Shown: piece after piece, positions 21,010 through 29,225 of the stretch | How the letters are laid out: every line of letters starts with the position of its first letter | Numbering within the stretch: position 1 is the stretch's first letter | Program-made: the position numbers and the translations under genes | DNA from: Parvibaculum lavamentivorans DS-1 | GTDB taxonomy: Bacteria; Pseudomonadota; Alphaproteobacteria; Parvibaculales; Parvibaculaceae | NCBI RefSeq assembly: GCF_000017565.1 | Contig: NC_009719.1 | Location: 2,401,001 to 2,465,000 of the forward strand | Direction: 5' to 3' | DNA: 64,000 bases | The notes under the pieces: generated by a model | What the model was told of the DNA's origin: nothing | Databases searched by the model: none | The model's input: only the letters and a program-made list of their open reading frames with translations

Positions 21010-21656
21010 CCGCGACAGACGAGGCATGGCTCCGCCAGCGCGTCGTCGATGCGGCGCTCGACCTCGCCGCCACCGGCCTCTCGCCGCAAATGTCCGGCAA
21101 TGTTTCGGCACGGGCAGGGGACAGCATCTTCATCACGCCATCGGGCATCGCCTATACCGATCTCATCCCGGACGATCTTTCCGAAATCGCGCTGGACGGG
21201 CGCATCCTCTCCGGCCCCTTTCCGCCGTCGAGCGAATGGCAGATGCATTGCGCGATCTACAAGGCCCGGCCGGAGGCAGGCGGCATCGTCCATGCCCATT
21301 CCGATTTCGCCACCGTGCTCGCCGTGATGAAGCGGCCCATCCCCGCCTTCCACTACATGGTGGCCGTCGCCGGCGGGCGCGACATCCGCTGCGCGCCCTA
21401 CGCCACCTTCGGCACGGCGGACCTGGCCGCCCATGCCGTCGCCGCCCTCGCGGACCGCAAGGCATGCCTCCTCGCCCATCACGGCCAGATCGCCATCGGC
21501 GAAACCGTCGAAGCCGCCCTCCACCTCGCCCATGAAGTCGAAACGCTCGCCGCGCAATACTGGCGCGCCTTGCAAATCGGCGAACCGGACCTGCTCTCCG
21601 ACGAAGAGATGGCAGTGAATGTCGAGAAGTTCAGGAATTACGGCAGGCGCGGGTAG
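21006..21656 (+). CDS. Class II aldolase, probable methylthioribulose-1-phosphate aldolase (Ald2-like)
   Basis: A 216-residue zinc-dependent class II aldolase/adducin-family protein. Motifs are closest to L-fuculose-1-phosphate aldolase: [33 protein letters not shown] with the acidic catalytic residue, HAHSDF with zinc-binding His, [19 protein letters not shown] and [10 protein letters not shown] with a third His. Because it overlaps mtnA (ATGA) and follows mtnP-apt, the likely substrate is 5-methylthioribulose-1-phosphate, split to DHAP and methylthioacetaldehyde, as known for the DHAP shunt in Rhodospirillum rubrum and some E. coli. MtnB dehydratase has the same fold, but the FucA-like motifs and the absence of mtnC/mtnD nearby favour an aldolase. 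Confidence 0.8.
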   Translation: MTATDEAWLRQRVVDAALDLAATGLSPQMSGNVSARAGDSIFITPSGIAYTDLIPDDLSEIALDGRILSGPFPPSSEWQMHCAIYKARPEAGGIVHAHSDFATVLAVMKRPIPAFHYMVAVAGGRDIRCAPYATFGTADLAAHAVAALADRKACLLAHHGQIAIGETVEAALHLAHEVETLAAQYWRALQIGEPDLLSDEEMAVNVEKFRNYGRRG

Positions 21657-21682
21657 GGGCGCGGCCTCAACCTTCCCTCATT

Positions 21683-21818
21683 GTCATTGCCGGGCTTGAC
21701 CCGGCAATCCAGTAGCCGCGAAGCGGCGTCTCTCTCGCAAGGACTCTTCAGCGTCAGCAATGGATGGAGCCGTGCTTCGTTCCTCACCCTGGACCCCCGG
21801 GTCAAGCCCGGGGGTGAC
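21683..21818. repeat. Intergenic paired-palindrome repeat (copy 2)
   Basis: The left half reads GTCATTGCCGGGCTTGACC-CGGCAATCC and the right half GGACCCCCGGGTCAAGCCCGG-GGGTGAC, so the ends are inverted versions of one unit. Each half forms its own stem with the shared core CGGGcttgACCCG. About 75 bp separate the halves. It sits between the convergent aldolase and glutathione peroxidase genes and is the longest of the three copies. Confidence 0.78.
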
Positions 21819-21832
21819 GTAAAAGAGGAAAG

Positions 21833-22321
21833 CTACCCCCGCACCGCCTTCTCGATCGCGCGCTCGACCTTCGCCGAGCCCGGCGTCGTGGTGCTGGCGA
21901 ACCAGTCGACGAGCTTGCCGTCCTTGCCGATCACATATTTGTAGAAGTTCCAGCGCGGCCGCGAGAGAAAGCCGCCCTCGCGCGCCAGCCACTGGAACAG
22001 CGGATGCGCGGCCCGGCCTTTCACGGCCACCTTTTCGGTGAGCGGAAAGTCGACGCCGAAATTGGTTTCGCAGAAACTCGCGATCTCGGCGGCGCCGCCC
22101 GGCTCCTGGTTCGCGAAATCGTTGGAGGGCACGCCGAGAACGACGAGCCCGTCGTCGCGATATTTCTGCCAGAGCGCCTCCAGCTCCTTGTATTGCCGCG
22201 TGAAGCCGCATTTCGAAGCGGTGTTGACGATCAGCAGCGGGTGGCCCGCGAAGTCGGCGAGCGGCAGGGGCTTTCCCTTCAGGCTCAGGAAATCGAAATC
22301 GTAAGCGGTTTTCCCGGTCAT
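21833..22321 (-). CDS. Glutathione peroxidase family protein (thiol peroxidase)
   Basis: A 162-residue peroxidase of the GPx family. The catalytic Cys38 lies in NTASKCGFTRQY, with Gln72 in FANQEPG and Trp in PRWNFYKY completing the catalytic tetrad. It is a Cys enzyme, not a selenoprotein. The ATG at 22321 begins MTGKTAYDFDFLSL, as in the family; the longer frame lacks similarity. It lies 26 bp downstream of ohr on the same strand and so is probably co-transcribed from the OhrR-controlled promoter. The physiological reductant (glutathione or thioredoxin) cannot be told from sequence. Confidence 0.9.
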   Translation of the reverse strand: MTGKTAYDFDFLSLKGKPLPLADFAGHPLLIVNTASKCGFTRQYKELEALWQKYRDDGLVVLGVPSNDFANQEPGGAAEIASFCETNFGVDFPLTEKVAVKGRAAHPLFQWLAREGGFLSRPRWNFYKYVIGKDGKLVDWFASTTTPGSAKVERAIEKAVRG

Positions 22322-22347
22322 GGGTCGGCTCCTGCCTTGCTTTCTGT

Positions 22348-22770
22348 TCACGCGATGCTCAGCCGCACGTCGACATTGCCGCGCGTCGCATTGGAATAGG
22401 GGCACACTTCATGCGCCTCGGCAACGAGGGCTTGCGCCTCCGCTCGGTCGAGGCCGGGCAGCGACACAATGAGGTCGATGTCGAGCGCGAAGCCCTTGCC
22501 CTTCGGATGCGGCCCGATGCCGACTTCCGCCGTCACGGCCGAATCCGCCGGTACCTTCACCTTCTTCTGCCCGGCGACGAATTTCAGCGCCGAGTGGAAG
22601 CAGGCGGCATAGCCGGCCGCGAAAAGCTGCTCGGGGTTGGTGCCCGGTCCGCCCGCGCCGCCGAATTCCTTCACGGTGTCGAGTTTCACGTCGAGCCTGC
22701 CGTCATCCGTTTTGGCTTCGCCTGTGCGGCCGCCGGAAGAGCTCGCGCGCGCTTTATAGAGAATGTTCAT
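22348..22770 (-). CDS. ohr: Organic hydroperoxide resistance protein Ohr
   Basis: A 140-residue OsmC/Ohr-family peroxidase that reduces organic hydroperoxides. The two reactive cysteines are Cys57 (AAGYAACFHSAL) and Cys123 (HEVCPYSNATRGNVDV), in the typical Ohr spacing. The ATG at 22770 follows AAGGAGC. A palindromic OhrR operator lies 52 bp upstream, and the ohrR gene precedes on the same strand. It is followed by a glutathione peroxidase gene. Confidence 0.95.
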   Translation of the reverse strand: MNILYKARASSSGGRTGEAKTDDGRLDVKLDTVKEFGGAGGPGTNPEQLFAAGYAACFHSALKFVAGQKKVKVPADSAVTAEVGIGPHPKGKGFALDIDLIVSLPGLDRAEAQALVAEAHEVCPYSNATRGNVDVRLSIA

Positions 22771-22821
22771 GAGAATGCTCCTTCGATAAGGAATGTCCGT
22801 TACGACCATCATATAGGAAGC

Positions 22822-22845
22822 AATTAGATTGTACACAATCTAATT
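22822..22845. promoter_or_regulatory. OhrR operator
   Basis: Two perfect 11-bp inverted arms, AATTAGATTGT and ACAATCTAATT, separated by AC, standing out as AT-rich in a GC-rich region. It matches the known pattern of MarR/OhrR operators (TACAATT-type half-sites). It is 52 bp upstream of the ohr start, so a reduced OhrR dimer would repress ohr and probably the following peroxidase gene until its sensing Cys is oxidised. Confidence 0.88.
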
Positions 22846-22980
22846 ATATTCACGTGTCTGTGAGTGGCCCGGGACGCCCTTGAGGAAATATCATTTTCGG
22901 CATGGCCCGGCTTGTGCGGATCGTCCGTCTTTTTCGATTGAGACAAGGGCGTGGATGGCCGCCTGAAACGGGCGGTGCCC

Positions 22981-23418
22981 TCACTCCGCCAGCGTATCGC
23001 GCAAATTTGTCAGTCTTTTCCGCAGGTTGACGATCTCGGCGAGAGGCATTCCCGCCGCAACCGCAACCTTTTTCGGGATGCCCGCCGCCTGCCGCTTCAG
23101 CGCCCTGCCGGCACCGGTAAGCCGCACCAGCACCTGGCGCTCATCCGCTTCGTTCCGCTCCCGGCTCAAAAGCCCCGCCGTCTCCAGCCGCTTCAGCAGC
23201 GGCGTCAGCGTGCCGGAATCGAGATAAAGCCGCTCCCCCAGCGCGCCCACAGTCACGCCGTCCTCCTCCCACAAGGCCAGCATGGCGAGATATTGCGGAT
23301 AGGTCAGCCCGATTTCCGCCAGCAGCGGCTTGTAGAGCTTCGTCATCAGCAGCGACGAGGAATAAAGCGCAAAGCAGAGCTGGTTCTCGAGGAGAAGGGG
23401 ATTGTCGGACTTGGCCAT
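22981..23418 (-). CDS. ohrR: Organic hydroperoxide-sensing MarR-family repressor OhrR
   Basis: A 145-residue MarR-family winged-helix regulator. The peroxide-sensing cysteine is Cys15 in LENQLCFALYSSS, as in OhrR proteins, followed by the helix-turn-helix region (QYLAMLALWEEDGVTVGALGERL, SGTLTPLLKRLE). Position next to ohr and its perfect operator makes OhrR the confident name. It lies on the same strand as ohr, 210 bp upstream. No second operator copy was seen in front of ohrR itself. Confidence 0.94.
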   Translation of the reverse strand: MAKSDNPLLLENQLCFALYSSSLLMTKLYKPLLAEIGLTYPQYLAMLALWEEDGVTVGALGERLYLDSGTLTPLLKRLETAGLLSRERNEADERQVLVRLTGAGRALKRQAAGIPKKVAVAAGMPLAEIVNLRKRLTNLRDTLAE

Positions 23419-23537
23419 CGGGTGTTCCTTGCGTCACATTCCCCCAATATGGGCGCGATTAGCGATGACGCAATGGAATTGTGCAGTAGGAGAGGAGCAG
23501 CGAGTGCGGGACAGGAAGCATCGCCCCAAACAAAAGT

Positions 23538-23640
23538 GTCACCCCGGCGAAAGCCGGGGCCCATGGGCATCGGCCCGGCATAAAGGCGTTGGATGAAAAC
23601 CGCAGACAGGCCCATGAATCCCGGCTTTCGCCGGGATGAC
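23538..23640. repeat. Intergenic paired-palindrome repeat (copy 3)
   Basis: The left half begins GTCACCCCGGCGAAAGCCGGGG and the right half ends CCCGGCTTTCGCCGGGATGAC; the two are inverted copies, each forming a hairpin with the loop gaaa/tttc. Inner flanks CCCATG and CATG also mirror. It lies between ohrR and the dienelactone hydrolase gene. Confidence 0.8.
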
Positions 23641-23658
23641 ATTGGAGGATAGGCTCTC

Positions 23659-24348
23659 TCACGCTCCGTCGAACAGCGCCAGCGTCCGTTCCAGCGCCAG
23701 TTCCGCCGATGCCTTGTCGTAATTGTTGCGGCGGTCCGAATTGAAGCCGTGGTCGGCGTCGTAGACATAGACCTTCACTTCGGGATGCGCGGCGTCGATG
23801 CGGCGCACGTCTTCCATCGGGATGCCGTGGTCCTTCTCGCCGAAATGGCAGATCGTCGGACATTTCGGGGTCTCGCCGATGAAGTCCTTGATTGCGCCGC
23901 CGTAATAGCAGGACGCGGCGTCGAGGCCGCTCGCGCGGCAGGCCGCCACCCAGCTCACCGTGCCGCCATAGCAATAGCCGGTGATGAAGACCTTCTCGCA
24001 GCCATCGGCGCGCAGCTTGTCGATGCACATCTGCGCGTCGAGCACCGTGTTCTCGTAAGGGTTCTTTGCGCGCAGTTCGAGCGACTTCTGGATATCCGCC
24101 TGCTCGTAGGTCGCCTGGAAGTCCTTCACGTGCCGGTCATAGAGCTGCGGCGCCAGCACGTCATAGCCGCGCGCGGCATATTCGTCGCAGAGATCCTTGA
24201 TGTGATCGGTGACGCCGAAGATTTCCATGATGAGAACGAGTCCAGCCTTCTTGCCGTTCGGGCGCGTGCCCTCCGCCTTCACGTGGTAGCAGAGGATGTC
24301 CGCTCCGTCGCCGCTCTTCAGCGTGATCGTCTTGCCCTTGTGCGCCAT
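23659..24348 (-). CDS. Dienelactone hydrolase family protein
   Basis: A 229-residue alpha/beta hydrolase of the dienelactone hydrolase family. The nucleophile is a cysteine in FITGYCYGGTVSW, and the acid and base are in VYVYDADHGFNSD, which together form the Cys-Asp-His triad of the family. It stands alone between a repeat and the MaoC genes, on the same strand as both. No chlorocatechol or other ring-cleavage genes are nearby, so the substrate is unknown; generic carboxymethylenebutenolidase activity is a family-based label only. Confidence 0.87.
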   Translation of the reverse strand: MAHKGKTITLKSGDGADILCYHVKAEGTRPNGKKAGLVLIMEIFGVTDHIKDLCDEYAARGYDVLAPQLYDRHVKDFQATYEQADIQKSLELRAKNPYENTVLDAQMCIDKLRADGCEKVFITGYCYGGTVSWVAACRASGLDAASCYYGGAIKDFIGETPKCPTICHFGEKDHGIPMEDVRRIDAAHPEVKVYVYDADHGFNSDRRNNYDKASAELALERTLALFDGA

Positions 24349-24394
24349 GGCCTGTCTCTCCCTATTTCGGTTTCGGTCGTTTCTGTTCGCAAAT

Positions 24395-24877
24395 TCATTT
24401 GGCGGGATTGCGGCGCTGCACCAGTCCCTGTCCGGTGAATGTCAGCACCGTCTCGCCGTTCTGGTTCACGCCCACATTGTGGCTTCTGACGATGCCCCAG
24501 TCCGGCCGCGACCGCATGTCCAGCTTCTCGCTCACCGTCGAGGAATAGCTGATGCGGTCGCCGGGGCGCACGGGCGTCGGCCATTTGAGATCGAGGAACC
24601 CGGGGGAGGGGCCGCCCGCCGGCGGCTTGCGGCCGTCGGCATCCGCCGGTTCCTCGCGTCCCGTCCGCGCGCGGATCATCATCTTCATCCATGTCGCCGT
24701 CGTGTGCCAGCCGCTCGCGACGAGCCCGCCGAAGGGGCCTGCCTTGGCGGCTTCCGGATCGGTATGGAAAACCTGAGGATCGTATTTCCTCGCGAAGGCG
24801 ACGATCTCCTCCTCGGTGAAGGTATAGGTGCCGAGTTCCGTCCGCGTGCCGACTTCAATATCCTCGAACCAGGGCAT
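24395..24877 (-). CDS. MaoC-like (hot-dog) dehydratase, second of a pair
   Basis: A 160-residue MaoC/hot-dog protein. The motif AFARKYDPQVFHTDPEAA with the catalytic Asp/His (D-x4-H), followed by GPFGGLVASGWHTTATWMKMM, is the R-specific enoyl-CoA hydratase signature. The ATG at 24877 overlaps the TGA of the paralogue upstream by one base (TGATG); a longer open frame belongs to the other gene. Two tandem MaoC genes could form a heterodimer, as in some hydroxyacyl-CoA dehydratases; which substrate is used is not evident. Confidence 0.87.
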   Translation of the reverse strand: MPWFEDIEVGTRTELGTYTFTEEEIVAFARKYDPQVFHTDPEAAKAGPFGGLVASGWHTTATWMKMMIRARTGREEPADADGRKPPAGGPSPGFLDLKWPTPVRPGDRISYSSTVSEKLDMRSRPDWGIVRSHNVGVNQNGETVLTFTGQGLVQRRNPAK

Positions 24878-25353
24878 CAGTTTGCCTCCCCAGCCGGATG
24901 GCGGCGGCCATACATCGCCCAGCCGATCGAGGTCAGCACCACCTCGTCCTTCTGGTTCAGCATCTCGATGCGGAATTTCGTGAGGCCCATCTCCGGGCGG
25001 CTCTTCGAGGCACGGGCCTCGACGCAGGTCCGCCGTACACGGAGCACATCGTCGACATAGACCGGCTTCTTCCACCGCACTTCGTCCACGCCCGGCGCGC
25101 CCATAGAGGCGCTTTCGAGGATGTATCCGTCACACATCATCCGCATCATCATCGCACAGGAATGCCAGCCGCTTGCGCAGAGCCCGCCAAGGATCGACTG
25201 CTTCGCCGCTTCCTCGTCGAGATGGAAGGGCTGCGGGTCGAACTCGCTGGCGAATTCGAGTATCTCTTCCTTCGTTACGTGCTTCTCGCCGAATTCGACG
25301 GTTTCACCGACGGGGAAATCTTCCCAGAAATATTTTGGAGTCTTGGACTGCAT
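24877..25353 (-). CDS. MaoC-like (hot-dog) dehydratase, first of a pair
   Basis: A 158-residue MaoC-family protein with EFASEFDPQPFHLDEEAAKQS and GGLCASGWHSCAMMMRMM, the hydratase motif with catalytic Asp and His. It is clearly a paralogue of the next gene, sharing layout and most motif positions. The ATG at 25353 has a GGAGGA ribosome-binding site. It is coupled to the second gene by TGATG. The pair resembles the enoyl-CoA hydratases encoded near acyl-CoA pathways; here there are no beta-oxidation genes in sight. Confidence 0.87.
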   Translation of the reverse strand: MQSKTPKYFWEDFPVGETVEFGEKHVTKEEILEFASEFDPQPFHLDEEAAKQSILGGLCASGWHSCAMMMRMMCDGYILESASMGAPGVDEVRWKKPVYVDDVLRVRRTCVEARASKSRPEMGLTKFRIEMLNQKDEVVLTSIGWAMYGRRHPAGEAN

Positions 25354-25429
25354 TTATCCTCCGTCGCGGGCGGTAGGAAGGCGGGGATTACCTGTTTTCG
25401 ACTCGAAAAAGCGGTCCGCCATTTTCCTC

Positions 25430-25524
25430 GAAACCGGGGATAACAAATCTCTCCGGCGGGAGATTTGTCATTTGTGACGGTCTTGTAACAGTTCGATGAC
25501 AGTCACGGTGCTTATCCCCGTTTC
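25430..25524. promoter_or_regulatory. Self-complementary intergenic segment upstream of the MaoC pair
   Basis: Outer inverted arms GAAACCGGGGATAA (25430-25443) and TTATCCCCGTTTC (25512-25524) enclose a hairpin with 9-bp perfect arms ACAAATCTC (25443-25451) and GAGATTTGT (25460-25468). It lies in the 232 bp between the ychF stop and the MaoC start, where a terminator for ychF and a promoter for the MaoC pair are expected. No T-run follows the hairpin, so an ordinary terminator is not supported. Confidence 0.4.
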
Positions 25525-25585
25525 AGGCCCTCGAAAAATCTTGTCCTCGCCCTTCAGGCGCGTGTCGAAATGCCGTCTTCGTCCT

Positions 25586-26695
25586 CTAGTTCGCGAAGCG
25601 GAAATGCATCACATCGCCGTCCTGAACCACATATTCCTTGCCCTCGAGACGCATCTTGCCTGCGTCCTTCGCCCCTTGTTCGCCATTCAGCGCAATATAG
25701 TCGTCATAGGCAATCGTCTCGGCACGGATGAAACCTTTTTCAAAGTCCGTGTGGATGACACCGGCAGCCGCGGGCGCGCGCGTGCCTCGCGTAATCGTCC
25801 ATGCGCGCGTCTCCTTCGGTCCCACCGTGAAATAGGTGATGAGGTCGAGCAGCGCATAGCCGACGCGGATGAGGCGCGACAGGCCGGGCTCCGTCAGTCC
25901 CAGTGTTTCCAGATATTCGGTGCGGTCTTCGGCTGGAAGCTGCGCCACTTCCTCCTCGATGCGGGCGGATATGACGACGGATTGCGAGCCTTCCGCTTTC
26001 GCCTTTTCTTCCACGCGCTTCGAATAGTCGTTGCCCGTCGCGGCGGAGGCTTCCTCCACGTTGCAGACATAGAGGACCGGCTTCGAGGTGAGGAGGTTCA
26101 ATCCTTCCCATGCCTTCATGTCGTCATCGGAGATTTTCTTCTCCGCCGTTGCAAGGCGGGCGGGCTTGCCGTCGCGCAGATAGGTGAGCGCGATATTCAT
26201 CATCTCTACCTGCAGCTTCGCTTCCTTGTCGCCGCCCTTTGCCTTCTTCTCGTTCGCGACGACGCGCTTTTCGAGGCTGTCGAGATCGGCGAGCATCAGT
26301 TCCGTCTCGACGATTTCGGCATCGGAAAGCGGGTCGATGCGGTTCTCGACATGCGTGATGTCGTCATCGACGAAGCAGCGCAGCACATAGGCCACCGCGT
26401 CCACTTCGCGGATCGTGGCGAGGAACTGGTTGCCGAGCCCTTCGCCTTTCGATGCGCCTTTTACAAGGCCTGCGATGTCGACGAAGGTAAGGCGCGTCGG
26501 AATGATTTCCTTGCTCTTTGCAACGGATGCCAGCTTTTCGAGCCGCGGATCCGGCACCGCCACTTCGCCGACATTCGGCTCGATGGTGCAGAAGGGATAG
26601 TTCGCGGCCTGCGCGCTCGCCGTCTGCGTCAGCGCGTTGAAGAGGGTGGACTTGCCGACATTGGGCAGACCGACGATGCCGCACTTGAATCCCAT
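25586..26695 (-). CDS. ychF: Redox-regulated ribosome-binding ATPase/GTPase YchF
   Basis: A 369-residue Obg-family P-loop NTPase of the YchF/OLA1 group. The G1 motif GLPNVGKSTLF is at residues 8-18 and G3 VDIAGLVKGASKG near 70. The C-terminal TGS domain ends with the conserved HFRFAN. The C-terminal half also has VGPKETRAW and HTDFEKGFIRAET, as in all YchF. It follows pth by 3 bp (pth stop to ychF ATG) in an operon with rplY, a common bacterial order. Confidence 0.96.
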   Translation of the reverse strand: MGFKCGIVGLPNVGKSTLFNALTQTASAQAANYPFCTIEPNVGEVAVPDPRLEKLASVAKSKEIIPTRLTFVDIAGLVKGASKGEGLGNQFLATIREVDAVAYVLRCFVDDDITHVENRIDPLSDAEIVETELMLADLDSLEKRVVANEKKAKGGDKEAKLQVEMMNIALTYLRDGKPARLATAEKKISDDDMKAWEGLNLLTSKPVLYVCNVEEASAATGNDYSKRVEEKAKAEGSQSVVISARIEEEVAQLPAEDRTEYLETLGLTEPGLSRLIRVGYALLDLITYFTVGPKETRAWTITRGTRAPAAAGVIHTDFEKGFIRAETIAYDDYIALNGEQGAKDAGKMRLEGKEYVVQDGDVMHFRFAN

Positions 26696-26698
26696 GAC

Positions 26699-27316
26699 CT
26701 ACTCGTCTCCGTCTTTCTCTTTTGTTTTCGGCTTCTTCTCGGGCTCGGGGTTGAGCGCGAGATGCACCTTGTTCGCGAATGTCGCGTCCTTGCCCGTCGC
26801 GAGCAGCGGCGCCGCATCGGCAATCGCCTCGATCAGCGTCTCCACCCAGTCGGCGGTTTCGGCCTTCGAGAAATCGCCAAGCACATAGCCGAGCACGCGG
26901 TCCTTGGCGCCCGGATGGCCGATGCCGATCCGTACACGGCGGAACTCCGGGCCGATATGGGCGGCGATGGAGCGAATGCCGTTATGGCCTGCCGCGCCGC
27001 CGCCGGTCTTCATGCGGACCTTGCCGGGTTCGAGGTCGAGTTCGTCATAGAAGACGACCACGTCCGCCGGTGTCAGCTTGTAGAAGCGCATCGCTTCGCC
27101 GACGGCGCGTCCGCTTTCGTTCATGTAGGTGGTCGGCTTCAGGACGATGACCTTTTCGCCGTCCAGCGTGCCTTCCGAAACGATGCCCTGAAAGCGTGCG
27201 CGCGGCGGCGAAAAGGAATGGCGGCGAACGATGCCGTCCGCCGCCATGAATCCGATATTGTGCCGGTTCCGTGCGTACTTCTCGCCTGGATTTCCGAGAC
27301 CGACGAGCAGGATCAT
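26699..27316 (-). CDS. pth: Peptidyl-tRNA hydrolase
   Basis: A 205-residue enzyme that frees tRNA from stalled peptidyl-tRNA. It opens [22 protein letters not shown] with the catalytic His, and has [42 protein letters not shown] and [11 protein letters not shown] Lys/Asp/Glu-rich tail of about 20 residues follows the conserved domain. The ATG has an AAGGAG site. It lies between rplY and ychF. Confidence 0.96.
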   Translation of the reverse strand: MILLVGLGNPGEKYARNRHNIGFMAADGIVRRHSFSPPRARFQGIVSEGTLDGEKVIVLKPTTYMNESGRAVGEAMRFYKLTPADVVVFYDELDLEPGKVRMKTGGGAAGHNGIRSIAAHIGPEFRRVRIGIGHPGAKDRVLGYVLGDFSKAETADWVETLIEAIADAAPLLATGKDATFANKVHLALNPEPEKKPKTKEKDGDE

Positions 27317-27342
27317 CGCCGGCTCCTTTCAGGCGCGCTGGA

Positions 27343-27993
27343 TCAGTCTTCCTTGCCGGAAGACTTCTCCTCGGACTTGTCTTCGCCCGCTTCCTCGGTC
27401 TTGGCTTCATTGTCCGCCGAGACGACAGCGGCAGGGGCCGCGATCGTCGCGATGGTGAAGTCGCGGTCGGTGATGGTCGGCGAAACCTTCGCGGGCAGCT
27501 TCACGGCCGAGATGTGGATCGAGGAACCCATCTCGAAGCCGGTGAGGTCGATATCGAGCTGCTCGGGGATCGCGTCCGCCGGGCAGACGAGTTCGACTTC
27601 ATGGCGCACGATGTTCAACACACCGCCGGCCTTGATGCCGGGCGAGGCTTCATGATTGTGGAAGTGCACAGGCACGTCGACGGTGACCGTCGCGTTCTTG
27701 CCAAGGCGCAGGAAGTCGACATGGATGATGAAGTCGCGCACAGGTTCGAACTGCACGTCGCGCGGAATGACGCGCTCGGTCTTGCCGCCGATCTCGACAT
27801 CGAGCACATGGCTCATGAAGGTGCCGGTCTGGTAGAGCGCGGAAACGTCCTTGTAGCTGACGGCGATCAGTTCGGGCGACTGCTTGTCGCCATAGATAAC
27901 GGCGGGGACGCGGCCTGCGCGGCGGAGCGAACGGACAGCCCCCTTGCTGCCTTTTTCGCGCGCCTCGGCCTTGAGCGTCTGGGTCTCGGCCAT
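27343..27993 (-). CDS. rplY: 50S ribosomal protein L25/general stress protein Ctc
   Basis: A 216-residue long-form L25 (CTC family) that binds 5S rRNA in the large subunit. The N-terminal L25 domain is EAREKGSKGAVRSLRRAGRVPAVIYGD; the C-terminal TL5 domain includes VVPRDVQ-like VIPRDVQFEPVRDFIIHVDFLR. The tail after about residue 190 is Glu/Lys-rich. The ATG at 27993 follows TTGGAGA. It is the first gene of rplY-pth-ychF, 150 bp after prs. Confidence 0.95.
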   Translation of the reverse strand: MAETQTLKAEAREKGSKGAVRSLRRAGRVPAVIYGDKQSPELIAVSYKDVSALYQTGTFMSHVLDVEIGGKTERVIPRDVQFEPVRDFIIHVDFLRLGKNATVTVDVPVHFHNHEASPGIKAGGVLNIVRHEVELVCPADAIPEQLDIDLTGFEMGSSIHISAVKLPAKVSPTITDRDFTIATIAAPAAVVSADNEAKTEEAGEDKSEEKSSGKED

Positions 27994-28143
27994 GACAAAT
28001 TCTCCAATAAAAACGGGGCCTTAGCGGCCCGCGTGAAAACCCGCAAGTCTCCTCCAGGGGTGTGGAAGTGCGGGATTGCGGGCCTTATAGCGCCGAACAC
28101 CCGAAAACTCAACTGCAAGAAGGAGAAGGCGGGTGGGAGCCCG

Positions 28144-29079
28144 TCAGTCGAAAAGGCTCGAAACCGAGCGTTCCTCGGCGGTCCGGCGCATGGCCTCGCC
28201 GATCAGCGGGGCGATGGAGACGACCCTTATATTGTGGCTGACGCGGACGGCTTCCGTCGCCTGGATCGAATCCGTGATGACGAGTTCCTTGAGCTGCGAG
28301 GCGGAGACGCGGGCGACCGCGCCGCCGGAGAGAACGCCATGCGTCACATAGGCGGAGACTTCGGTCGCGCCCTCTTTCAGCAGTGCTTCGGCGGCGTTGC
28401 AGAGGGTTCCCGCGCTGTCGACGATGTCGTCGACGAGAATGCAGGAGCGGCCCTTCACGTCGCCGATGATGTTCATGACCTCGGACTCGCCCGCGCGTTC
28501 GCGGCGCTTGTCGACGATGGCGAGGTCGGCGCCGATGCGTTTCGCAATGGCACGCGCGCGGACCACGCCGCCGACGTCGGGCGAGACGACCATGACGCCG
28601 TTGCTCGTCTTGTAATGCTGTTCGATGTCGCGCGTGAGGACCGGCGCCGCGAACAGATTATCCGTCGGAATGTCGAAGAAGCCCTGGATCTGGCCGGCAT
28701 GAAGATCAAGCGTCAGCACGCGGTCGGCGCCTGCCGTTACGACCAGGTTGGCGACGAGCTTTGCCGAAATGGGCGTGCGGGCGCCGGGCTTTCGGTCCTG
28801 CCGCGCATAGCCGAAATAGGGGATCACGGCCGTGATGCGCCGCGCCGAAGCGCGCCTCAGCGCATCCATGATGATGAGCGTTTCCATCAGGTGGTCGTTG
28901 GCCGGGTAGGAGGTCGACTGGATCACGAAGACGTCCTCGCCGCGGACGTTTTCCTGAATTTCGACGAAGACCTCCATGTCCGCGAAGCGGCGGACGACCG
29001 ATTTCGTAAGCGGGAGATTGAGGTATGCGGCGATGGCTTCGGCGAGTGCCCTGTTGGAATTACCCGCGACCAGTTTCAT
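28144..29079 (-). CDS. prs: Ribose-phosphate pyrophosphokinase
   Basis: A 311-residue PRPP synthase that makes PRPP from ribose-5-phosphate and ATP for nucleotide, His and Trp synthesis. Motifs: [17 protein letters not shown] at the start, [27 protein letters not shown], the ATP/Mg site [28 protein letters not shown] and the PRPP-binding [18 protein letters not shown]. The length is normal. It is upstream of rplY-pth-ychF on the same strand; a 147-bp spacer without a gene precedes it. Confidence 0.96.
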   Translation of the reverse strand: MKLVAGNSNRALAEAIAAYLNLPLTKSVVRRFADMEVFVEIQENVRGEDVFVIQSTSYPANDHLMETLIIMDALRRASARRITAVIPYFGYARQDRKPGARTPISAKLVANLVVTAGADRVLTLDLHAGQIQGFFDIPTDNLFAAPVLTRDIEQHYKTSNGVMVVSPDVGGVVRARAIAKRIGADLAIVDKRRERAGESEVMNIIGDVKGRSCILVDDIVDSAGTLCNAAEALLKEGATEVSAYVTHGVLSGGAVARVSASQLKELVITDSIQATEAVRVSHNIRVVSIAPLIGEAMRRTAEERSVSSLFD

Positions 29080-29225
29080 TCCGACACCCCTGCCATCGCT
29101 TCATGCGCCGAAGGCGCCATGTTCCCCAACCAGAAATCGCCGCCGGACATGACGTTCCGGTGACGGCGCGAGCGCGTTGTAACAAGGGGTCCACCCCCTG
29201 TAAACACGCAACTCACCGCCCAAAA

